From contig JADNRZ010000059.1 of NCBI GenBank assembly GCA_015501605.1, forward strand, positions 1 through 49,373: 49,373 nucleotides of DNA, given 5' to 3'. This document shows, in pieces, positions 1 to 9,486 of this stretch. Every line of letters begins with the position of its first letter. Position 1 is the stretch's first letter. The notes beneath the pieces were generated by a model, which saw only the letters and a list, made by a program, of their open reading frames with translations, was not told where the DNA came from and did not search any database. Source of the stretch: Panaeolus papilionaceus. Its lineage: Eukaryota > Basidiomycota > Agaricomycetes > Agaricales. A program made the position numbers and the translations under genes.

Positions 1-32
1 GCATCATTCCGTGTCCGTCGTAGAGCACCTGT
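1..32 (-). pseudogene. Ty3/gypsy reverse transcriptase, continuation beyond element D
   Basis: Read on the minus strand, these bases give a frame (VLYDGHGMM) that can follow directly the IVGSQ end of the reverse transcriptase block at 5644-6924. The pattern hydrophobic-VG-...-G with a following P is what Ty3/gypsy RTs show just after the thumb region. I infer that the RT gene resumes here after the 5.6-kb insertion of element D and that the RNase H and integrase parts lie to the left of the window. The stretch is very short, so the match is suggestive only. Confidence 0.35.
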
Positions 33-1751
33 AGAGGCTGGCTTCATTAATGAAAGACTGTCTTTCGACAGTGAGTGCTCATTTATCAGAACTGTCCATG
101 GGCAGTGACTGTCAATAGGCAGTGGGCTGGCTTTTGTCAGTGGGGGGGGATTTTCCGGGGGTGGGGGATGGGTAGGGGGGTGGGTAGGGGCATATAGGGG
201 GTGAAATAGGTGATATTCCGGGTGTAGGAGGATGGGTAGGGGGTTGGGAATAGGGGGGATGGATGGGGGGATGCTGGATAGGGGCTGATGGCTTATCTGG
301 CTGGGTGGGGGTAGGGGAAATATTGCCGGATAGATATGATATGGGTATGGGGGCATAGAGAAAAAAATCAGGATCCCGGAATGGGTATTTTCGGGGTGGG
401 GGGATCAGTGGTTGGCGAGCAATTAAGGAAATACACTCTCAGAGCCGGCGATAAATCAAAATAAATCGAAAAAATAATATAAATCGCAAATAGCGCGCTC
501 ATTTCTGCTCCGATTAGGCTGAAATTTTGAACGCAGCCTCCCACATATGATCCCTATCGACCCTTAAAAAATGTTTTTTTACATGGGTCACTTGAAAAGC
601 CCCTATCTTTGGCCCAAACAGTATCCTGCTCAATATTGCACCGCTCTGGGCACTATTTTGGGTGATCTATATATTGTTAGAAAGCTATTAACAGCCTCTA
701 TAATATCCCACCATCCGATCTGCCAAATTGTACCAGTAACCCAGCAGATCAGGTTCGCTTTTTCAGCTTTTTCAGCCCCTATTCCCCCTACTACAATTAT
801 TTCCTCAATATTGCTTCGCTTTTGGCACTATTTGGGGGGGTATATATATCATTAGAAAGGTATACACTATATCTATCCATTCATGTGGTCTGATCTGCCA
901 AATGTGGCCACAGAAGCAGCAGATCTGCTCTGGTTATTGTGCATTGATTAAATGAGCCCCTATTTGCAAATCAAATCTTCGTCCTGATCAGGAATATTAA
1001 TGTGATGTCATTGATCCCATTTAATCTCATCAATCCTCATTAATTAGCTTCGCTTTTTTGGGAAATTGGCATCACTGATCTGCTTCCAGGCACTAATGAC
1101 ATCACACTAATTAATATTCCTCTTCCACCATTATTGCAGCATTTATTCCACCGCTTTTTTGGCCCTTTTATCCAAACATATCTATATAAATGGAAAGCTA
1201 CAGCTGCCTAGTATTTGAATATGAATTTTATTTATTTATTTTCTTGCAGGATATTACCCAAAACAGCTCCGCTTTTTTGATAATCAATTGCCCCTATTTA
1301 TTTATAGCATTATTACTGCTGCATTTTCAACCGCTTTTTTGGCACTTTTTCTGCACACCATATATACCATTGGAAAGCTATCAGTGTCTAGTTTAAGAAT
1401 CTGTCCCTATATCATTACTATCCTCACTGGGGACTGCACCATTCAATTTCGCTTTTTTAGTAATTAAATGAGCCCCTATCTTTAATCACATTTCTTTGTG
1501 CACCATTTATATTTATTCCCTTTATTATTTTAATTGACATATATATATCACTGGAAAGCTACAATTGCCTACTTTCAGAATCTGAAAACAGAATATAAAT
1601 GTTGTGCTTATGGAGGGAGTAATTGCATTTCGCATTTTGGGTACTAGAGCGTGGGAACACACCTTGATCCTCCTTCTCCTCCTCCCTCCTCCGCTTTTTT
1701 GGCTTCATTCCTCCACTCCCTCTGCAGCTATCAACCTGAAACTTGGCACAC
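33..1751 (+). repeat. Element D, left inverted arm
   Basis: This arm pairs with 2936-5643 minus 4514-5502. It begins with about 120 bp containing GAAAGACTGTCTTTCGACAG and continues into a G-rich tract (120-350), the strand complement of the C-rich tract at 4330-4513. The 60-94 codon open frames are conserved between the arms only because the arms are copies of one another. They lack any recognisable domain and I do not call them genes. Confidence 0.8.
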
Positions 1752-1760
1752 CTCTTTATA
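660..1760 (+). repeat. Degenerate tandem repeats of about 170-180 bp in the arm of element D
   Basis: A TATATA-rich box followed by GGAAAGCTA (or AGAAAGCT/AGAAAGG) recurs at about 679, 854, 1192, 1372 and 1553. The spacings are about 175, 338 (two units), 180 and 181 bp. A second word, CGCTTTTTT, recurs at about 1051, 1152, 1270, 1332, 1450 and 1692, with one more copy at about 2393 in the spacer. The mirror copies are in the right arm. The arm thus seems to be built of diverged satellite-like units. Confidence 0.6.
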
Positions 1761-2935
1761 ATCATTATTAAATGGATCTCACCGGCCCAATAACTAAAAT
1801 ACACACTATTTTGCATTCTATCAGCATATTAATATGTAACTCCTTAAATTCTCAAAAAAGCGCACCAAAATGTAATGCTTCTGTATGATGTATGCCAGTA
1901 AATGATATTGCTATATCAATATTGCATACTGGGGATTTTAAATTCAATGAAAGTGCATTATATATATCTATATTTGCATGTATAATTAGCAAAATGCATA
2001 TTCCTATTAGTCTGGGCTCCTATGGCTTTATCCATCAGTATTTCACTGCATATACACATCTCTAGCATTGTCCAAGCGTTCATATACCCCATATTTAATG
2101 TTCTACACAGCCCACCACCTGATATATTGAGCCACATTTGGATTATTAGTCATATATATAGGCAGGGCTTAAAATACACCATTCTGCAATTTACTATACC
2201 ATAGCAACAATATTTATACTTCATAAATAGCAGGAAACAAATATACTAACTATATTTACACAATGCAAAAAACCCCGAGTGATTTGGATAAGTGTAGACA
2301 TCTGTAGCTTCAAAATGGTGTGCAACCATCATAGTGGATGCTGGGTAATTCAAGAATCCACACCATCACCACTACATCAAACTCCTTCTGACCGCTTTTT
2401 TGAGGCTCTACCCTTCCACAATCATCCAAATCACTTCAAACCTTTTATGAACATTATATATCATGTCTCTTCATATACCTGCATGTTCTGATTAAATTAT
2501 TTTGTCTCTGATCCTCTGTCATAAGCTTATCAGTAGAAATTGGAACGATTTTGAGACATGCTCAGAATCCTTTGGGGGTGGGCTAATTTTGAAGGCACAA
2601 TGGAAGCGTCCTCAGGGAAGTTTGGAGCATGTTGAAGCGGTCAATGGTCATGAGGATATTCACAAATTACTATTCTGGATACCCTGAGGTAGTATTTAGT
2701 GTTTTCTATTCTGTTTCGTGAACTTTTGAAGCGGTTGAGTGTCAAGTTCAATGCTTTTACATGCAATGAGTAATATTCAAAAGTTTTGGAGGCAGTACAG
2801 AAGCCAAAAGAATGGTTTATTAGGTATATATGGTGCAAATTAGTATTTTAATATGTAATTGGTGAATAGAATGAGTGGAACCTCTTCAGTTTGCATATAA
2901 GCGGAGATATAGATATATATATAGTATATATAAAT
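1752..2935. other. Spacer of element D, no gene seen
   Basis: This AT-rich stretch lies between the two inverted arms. The open frames are at most 70 codons and show no recognisable domain, and I find no promoter or RNA gene. One CGCTTTTTT word is present near 2393. If the element folds back, this stretch would form the loop. Confidence 0.6.
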
Positions 2936-4513
2936 GTGTACCAAGTTTCAGGTTAGCAGCTGCAGGGAGTGTGGAGGAATGAAGCCAAAAAAGCGGAGGA
3001 GGGAGGAGGAGAAGGAGGATCAAGGTGTGTTCCCACGCTCTAGTACCCAAAATGCGAAATGCAATTACTCCCTCCATAAGCACAACATTTATATTCTGTT
3101 TTCAGATTCTGAAAGTAGGCAATTGTAGCTTTCCAGTGATATATATATGTCAATTAAAATAATAAAGGGAATAAATATAAATGGTGCACAAAGAAATGTG
3201 ATTAAAGATAGGGGCTCATTTAATTACTAAAAAAGCGAAATTGAATGGTGCAGTCCCCAGTGAGGATAGTAATGATATAGGGACAGATTCTTAAACTAGA
3301 CACTGATAGCTTTCCAATGGTATATATGGTGTGCAGAAAAAGTGCCAAAAAAGCGGTTGAAAATGCAGCAGTAATAATGCTATAAATAAATAGGGGCAAT
3401 TGATTATCAAAAAAGCGGAGCTGTTTTGGGTAATATCCTGCAAGAAAATAAATAAATAAAATTCATATTCAAATACTAGGCAGCTGTAGCTTTCCATTTA
3501 TATAGATATGTTTGGATAAAAGGGCCAAAAAAGCGGTGGAATAAATGCTGCAATAATGGTGGAAGAGGAATATTAATTAGTGTGATGTCATTAGTGCCTG
3601 GAAGCAGATCAGTGATGCCAATTTCCCAAAAAAGCGAAGCTAATTAATGAGGATTGATGAGATTAAATGGGATCAATGACATCACATTAATATTCCTGAT
3701 CAGGACGAAGATTTGATTTGCAAATAGGGGCTCATTTAATCAATGCACAATAACCAGAGCAGATCTGCTGCTTCTGTGGCCACATTTGGCAGATCAGACC
3801 ACATGAATGGATAGATATAGTGTATACCTTTCTAATGATATATATACCCCCCCAAATAGTGCCAAAAGCGAAGCAATATTGAGGAAATAATTGTAGTAGG
3901 GGGAATAGGGGCTGAAAAAGCTGAAAAAGCGAACCTGATCTGCTGGGTTACTGGTACAATTTGGCAGATCGGATGGTGGGATATTATAGAGGCTGTTAAT
4001 AGCTTTCTAACAATATATAGATCACCCAAAATAGTGCCCAGAGCGGTGCAATATTGAGCAGGATACTGTTTGGGCCAAAGATAGGGGCTTTTCAAGTGAC
4101 CCATGTAAAAAAACATTTTTTAAGGGTCGATAGGGATCATATGTGGGAGGCTGCGTTCAAAATTTCAGCCTAATCGGAGCAGAAATGAGCGCGCTATTTG
4201 CGATTTATATTATTTTTTCGATTTATTTTGATTTATCGCCGGCTCTGAGAGTGTATTTCCTTAATTGCTCGCCAACCACTGATCCCCCCACCCCGAAAAT
4301 ACCCATTCCGGGATCCTGATTTTTTTCTCTATGCCCCCATACCCATATTCATATCTATCCGGCAATATTTCCCCTACCCCCACCCAGCCAGATAAGCCAT
4401 CAGCCCCTATCCAGCATCCCCCCATCCATCCCCCCTATTCCCAACCCCCTACCCATCCTCCTACACCCGGAATATCACCTATTTCACCCCCTATATGCCC
4501 CTACCCACCCCCC

Positions 4514-5493
4514 TAGTCTCGGTTAACCCAGCCTCTCCCGTTTTGGGGGGTCAACCCGATTTGGGTTTCCCAACGGGAGAGTCTGGGCGCAAGCCAACAT
4601 GGTTGGGAGGGTTTGCGTTTCGCAAAACGCTTGGCGAAGTTTGACATATTTGTAAGCTCATTAGGGCCAGTTTATAATCATTATAAGTATCTTCAACTGC
4701 GACTCCCTCTCATCTTCTTCCTCCTATACTGTTCAAGCCAATGCATTCATTTAACCTACGAGGCTACGCCGAAGGACTCAGGGATGACATGGATCCAGAA
4801 TACGAGGAGCCTTCCACCATCTTCAGCTGTGTCAGAAACACCAGACCTCACCACCACCAGTGGCATTCCCAGACGAAGACCCTCTTGACTTGGATTTCTA
4901 TCCCTCGTTTCCTCCTTCCCATCCACATTACAGAGAAAAGCGAAACCAGGCCAGGACTCTGGTTGAAACGGCATGTCACGTTCTGGATGCAATTAAAGAG
5001 TTACCCAAATTCTCACTCTGGAAGTTTCTGGAGACTCCGTTATTTCAGACGAAGTGAGGATTACACATTCAACAAATATATATATTTTTCAAATGGGTGA
5101 GAGGAGGGGTTAGTGCAACATGAGGCTCTCTGAAGTTTGAGCGGTGTTGGCGGGAGTAACGGGATGTTTTGCTGATTCGCATGATTGAACGAGCATTGTT
5201 GTTTTCAATTATTTACTTGTAACAAAAGGTGAAGGAGTGGTATTGACCATGATTAGGCATGTAATCGATACATTATGTCGTGTTCTATGGTGTACAAGAT
5301 AGAGAATGATGTTTTATTTCCACTATGACGCGTACCTAGCACCTAATGAGCGTACAAATATGCCAAACTTCGCCAAGCGTTTTGCGAAACGCCAACCCTC
5401 CCAACCATGTTGGCTTGCGCCCAGACTCTCCCGTTGGGAAACCCAAATCGGGTTGACCCCCCAAAACGGGAGAGGCTGGGTTAACCGAGACTA
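4514..5493. mobile_element. Element E: 980-bp non-autonomous DNA transposon, Mutator-like
   Basis: The element begins TAGTCTCGGTTAACC and ends with its inverse. The terminal inverted repeats are about 138 bp with only two mismatches (4514-4651 and 5356-5493). A perfect 9-bp duplication, CCACCCCCC, lies at 4505-4513 and 5494-5502, and the other arm of element D shows the empty site with a single copy. A 9-bp duplication with long TIRs is typical of Mutator-like elements. KDZ and some P-like elements give 8 bp. No transposase is encoded, so it must be moved by a partner elsewhere. Superfamily is an inference. Confidence 0.85.
4660..5057 (+). other. Possible captured gene fragment inside element E
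   Basis: Between the TIRs an open stretch runs to about 5057. From the ATG at 4860 it reads a 65-residue peptide with an acidic start and the end LWKFLETPLFQTK. At the point where the frame stops, the bases read ACGAA|GTGAGG, which is a good splice donor. An exon-like end inside a transcriptase-free, long-TIR element with a 9-bp duplication suggests a piece of a gene picked up as in Pack-MULEs. I do not recognise the parent gene, and the call rests on composition and the donor site only. Confidence 0.35.
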
Positions 5494-5643
5494 CCACCCC
5501 CCTACCCATCCCCCACCCCCGGAAAATCCCCCCCCCACTGACAAAAGCCAGCCCACTGCCTATTGACAGTCACTGCCCATGGACAGTTCTGATAAATGAG
5601 CACTCACTGTCGAAAGACAGTCTTTCATTAATGATTCTAGCCT

Positions 5644-6924
5644 CTATGGCTGTGATCCGACGATCTTGAGTCGCGATACGGCCAGGTGAGCTTTGAGTCC
5701 GGATGCGGTGATGCCAGCGGCAATCATTCGTGCCAGAATCTTGTCGAGCGTGGTGGCGTAATCATAGACAAACTGTCGAATATCCAGGTTACCAGAGATG
5801 GGTTGATCACTAAACCTTGAAGTGGGTCCTTTAATCCCGACATCGTCGAAGAATGCTCTTGCCAAGTGACCGTTATCTTCTTGGAGTGCGTGGTCGACAT
5901 CTCGTTGAAATTCTACAGGGGCGTTAGTGTAGCCCATGGGGAGCGTGCACTGCTGCAACGGTCCCACAGGGGAATGAAATGCGGTCATGGGGCGTGAGGA
6001 CTTAGCGAGGATGCGAGCGTCGAAACCTGAGTACAGATCCAGTGATCCATAAATAGCGTGTCCAATGAAACTTTCTGCGAAGTCTTCGACAGATGGGGGT
6101 AAAGCAGAGTCCCTAATGACGACAGAGTTCAGCATTTGGAGATCGAGAAAGATATGTACCGCGCCAGACTTCTTCTCAAAGGCCCAGCTTGATGAGCGAT
6201 AACTTGATTTGGCGGGTTCAAAGCGCCCTGCTTGTAGCTGGTCCAGAAGTTCGGTCCTAACTTTGTCTTCAATCGCTTTGGGGGTCTTGATTGGAGGAAC
6301 TTGCCAAGGGGTGTGCTCAATGGTCGCGATTTCGTAGTCAGGATAATATTCTTGCTTGAAAGTTCCTTTCTCGCTGAAGGTGAATGCGAATGCCTGAGAT
6401 CGATGGACGACGACCCAGGCGATTAAGTCGATTTCTTGTGGGTTAAGGAGACCCGGCTCGATGGTTTTAAGGAGGGTGGATAGTCGTTCCGAAGTGATGC
6501 GCTCATTAAGTGTGAGGGATTGATATGGAGGTGGTTTGATGGGTAACGGATCGATGTGAGGTAGTGGAATAGGTTGAAATACCTGTGCAGAAGGGTTAGG
6601 ATGATAGGTAGGCACTGGACGTACCTTTCGATCTACAGGCTTGTAGCGATGTTTGGGAGGCTTGGGTGGCTTTGGTAAAGTTGAATTCTTCGCTTGTTGA
6701 GAAGCGAGTGTAAAGTTTAAATCTAAATTAGAGGGCTCTTGTTGAAAAGCGCGCGTAGTCCAAGGGGACGCATAAGGATAAACAATTTCAGAAACGGAAC
6801 TCACATGGCGTAGAAGGTTATCATATTGTGGCGGGGGGTTCCAGGTGATAAGGTTAATCTCGTGCTCATAGTCGGGATGACCGATGAGTCCAAGTAGGGA
6901 GCGACCGATGGTTGCGCAGGACAC
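5644..6924 (-). pseudogene. Ty3/gypsy pol: reverse transcriptase, truncated by element D
   Basis: The block holds a linker rich in proline and lysine, then the RT fingers and palm. Landmarks are a WAFEKKSG stretch, the first catalytic Asp in YGSLDLYSGFD, the TLPMGYTNAP helix and the catalytic pair in FFDDVGIKG (F in place of the usual Tyr of YxDD). It ends at IVGSQ where element D starts, so the thumb/connection, RNase H and integrase are cut off and lie off-window. It is in a different frame from gag-protease (6963-8815), either through a programmed shift or an indel near 6950. The frame appears open upstream of the first Met, as expected for a polyprotein part rather than an independent gene. 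Confidence 0.85.
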
Positions 6925-6962
6925 ACTTCTTTCGGTAAGTGGTTGCTTGGGTGTGCCCCGCT

Positions 6963-8815
6963 CTAAAAATGGGGTTGTTTGGGGTAGTAGTCGTCGTCGA
7001 GGATCTCCTCCACTTGGGAGTGATGAGAGAAAGGGTTGGAGGACATGGAGTTGGATGTGGATGGGCGGTGCGGATTCACCGAGTCCACGTTACGAGGGTC
7101 ATCTGGGCGTGTAAGTTGAATTGATAGGGTGGGTTTCACTCGCCTGTCACCGTCTTTCCATAGGATAATACCCATCATGCCATCTCGGTGGTGATCCACT
7201 CTAGCAGCGAACCATTGAAGCCAGGGTTGCCCCAGAATGCAATCCTGGTGCTCCATATCTCCGCGAGTGACAAAGAAGTGGTGGTCGAAGCGGTGCCCTC
7301 CAATCTCAATAGGGACGTCGCGACACACTCCTCTGAGGCCCTCTGCTTCTCCATTTACTCCCTTGAGAGACCATTTCGCGCCATCGTAGTCCAGCGCGAG
7401 TCCTGTAGCCGTAAGCATTCGCTCAGGGAAGATATTCAGCTCAGAGCCACAGTCAACAAGGAACTTAGCGTTCTGTCCACTGAGGGTTCCTGTAAACGAT
7501 CCCGTGGTCATCGCAAACTTCTTGGTGGGTTTGAAGTGAACAGCATTCGAGTATCGGAGTAGGAACGAATCCACCACGGAGGGATCTCCGACCATCAGTT
7601 GGCTTGCAGGTTGGATTTCGACAGGGTCGGTTCCACTGGAAAGAATATCAACAGCCTCTGGGGAGTAAAGGTCATACTCACCTGAGTTAGTCACGTATTC
7701 CCTACGGCTCTTGGTAGTTTCCGCGATTTTCTTTTGTAGTGTGGGTGATAGTCCAATGAGGTCGCGAAGTGAGACAGACAACTGAGTCTTCAGGATGTAA
7801 TCCAAGATGACATCCGCTGATACCTGTTCTTGAACGTCTGAGGTATAACGATATTGCGGTTTCTTGACATTCTCGGGGCTATCCTTCATTTCCACATCCT
7901 TCGGTTTGGCACTGGGTAGGGAGTTTTTGTACCCATCACGGGTGTTGATAGCAGGGGGCTGGGGATTATCGGTAGCTTTCTTAGCGGGAGCAGATGGTGG
8001 ATTCGCGGTGGCGTTGGGTGGTTGATTGGCGCGGGGTGTGGAACCAGAAGGGGGAAATGATGAATGACTGGGCTTTCTCGGCGGAGGACGCTTGGATGGA
8101 TCAAAGCGCGAGCTGGAGTCCTTGCCAGAGCGCGTGACAGGAAAGCTGGAATGTTGGTCCAGCGGATCGCTCATGCCCTCGTAATAGTGTTCATCGTAGT
8201 TTGCTGCCAATGCGTATACATCACCTTGTAGGACACGATCCTGTCCCATCATGAGTGAGACTGTGGAGGTGGATGTGATGTGGGGTGGGGGATCTCGGCG
8301 TGTATTATTTCCTCGGAGGCTCTGTAAATGCTGAGCTACGCCTCCGGTCATCCCAAAGGGTACCTGAGGAAGGTCAGATCCGTCCATTTGAACATACCTG
8401 TCGCGCTGTGTGTCGTAGCGGATGAGCGACTCCGAAATGAGCTTTGCAGTCTCGGGACAATGCCTAGGATGCAAGCGGTGGGTATCTGTTTGACCACAAA
8501 TGAAACAGTTTCGGTTAGTATTGGCACGTGGAGGACGGTTCTGAGAGGAAACGATGCTCAGCGCGTTTTGCATCATTTGCTGCATTTGAGCTTGATTTAA
8601 CGAGAGCTGCTGGAGTTGTTGAGTTAAGGTGTCGATATCGCTGGTTGGTGCTGCGCGCTTGATCTGGTTCCCAGCCGTTGCAGGCTGAGAAGACGGAATC
8701 GAAGTCACGATCGGTTTGGAAGGAGCCGGAGCAGCGGAGATGAGATCGTCCTCTGAGTCGGAACCATCCAACCCCAGACTGTACAGCCATGTCAGCCAGA
8801 ATTCTATATCAGCTT
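6963..8815 (-). pseudogene. Ty3/gypsy gag C-terminal half with zinc knuckle and aspartic protease
   Basis: Reading starts at the inner flank of element A (ADIEFWLTWL) and runs through a glutamine- and proline-rich region. Next comes a zinc-knuckle-like CFICGQTDTH...C segment with wider spacing than the classical CCHC box, then a long linker, and then a retropepsin. The protease shows FLVDCGSELN, where Cys replaces the usual Ser/Thr of DSG/DTG, and the ILGQPWLQ flap-end motif. An open frame continues artificially into the TIR of A up to 8855, but those residues are not gag. The N-terminal half is at 29432-30230, beyond the 20.6-kb insertion. Because of that break it cannot be made as one protein. 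Confidence 0.85.
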
Positions 8816-9455
8816 TGCCAACTGGCAAACTGGGCTGATGCATCTGGGCTGCCAACTGGCAAACTTTGCCAGTTGGCTTTTTGTCTCTGCTATTGGGAAA
8901 AAATGCCCGGGTAGGGTGCCAGCATCAGCCGGGGTAGGGGGAGATGGTAAATATAGGTAAACAGTGCTCTTCTTGGTGGGCGGGATGGGTTGCTCACTGT
9001 TGGGCGGGATTGGGTAGGGAAAACGGCGGGGGGTAGGGTATATAATGGGTAGCAATATATATTTTAATTATAATTATGGTGTTTCCCCCTTTGCAAGATG
9101 GCGGGAGGGGGTGGATGCAGGCGGGGCACTTTGGATGACATTCTATAAATAGAACACACTCAATTTTTGAGCGGTTAGGCTCTGGGATAGGTATGGGTGC
9201 TCAAATCATGGGGCGGGAGTGTATACTAGATATAATAAATATATTTACATTAATCCCGACCATTAGTGCTGCCCAACGAGGGCGGGAATGGGTGGATGCA
9301 GCGGGGGGTGGTTGGATGTACTTCATATTATTTTGATGAAACTCGGATCACAATGTCGTTATCTCATCTTATCTTAAATCTTATCTCTTACTTAACATCA
9401 AAATAAATAATAACAAAACAAATTCTATTATGTATTATTATTATTGATTTTAAAA
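8816..9455 (+). repeat. Element A, left terminal inverted repeat
   Basis: The outermost 65 bp hold three copies of the palindromic core GCCAACTGGC or GCCAGTTGGC. Further in are repeated GGCGGGA words (near 8980, 9003, 9104, 9213 and 9282) and a TATATAA box near 9040. Such iterated words in a subterminal region are candidates for transposase binding sites. The strand complement is at 28795-29431. Confidence 0.85.
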
Positions 9456-9486
9456 TGCGTACATAAATAGTTTTAAGTTAATAAAG

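Larger units (their letters stand above)
33..5643. mobile_element. Element D: fold-back transposon with 1.7-kb inverted arms
   Basis: Both ends read TAGAGGCT...TCATTAATGAAAGAC inward. The left arm (33 to about 1751) is repeated almost without change, in reverse, at about 2936-5643 once the inserted element E is removed. Two long open frames in the arms (94 and 68 codons) are identical in both copies, so the arms are very young or are kept alike by gene conversion. I see no transposase, so the element is probably non-autonomous. It lies inside the gypsy RT gene. No clean target duplication is visible, at most 3 bp (CAG). The superfamily is not determined. Confidence 0.8.
2936..5643 (-). repeat. 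Element D, right inverted arm, split by element E
   Basis: This is the reverse complement of the left arm, with element E and one copy of its 9-bp target duplication (4514-5502) inserted near the distal end. Because the left arm preserves the uninterrupted sequence, the empty site of E can be read directly from the window. Confidence 0.8.

Noticed and set aside
571..855. 94-codon open frame, repeated identically at 3832-4116 on the other strand, as a conserved protein
   Set aside because: The identity only reflects the two arms of element D being copies. The frame spans degenerate AT-rich repeats and has no domain.
8805..8816. TATATCAG / TATATTGA as 8-bp target duplication of element A
   Set aside because: Only five of eight bases agree and the flanks are better explained as a palindromic target.
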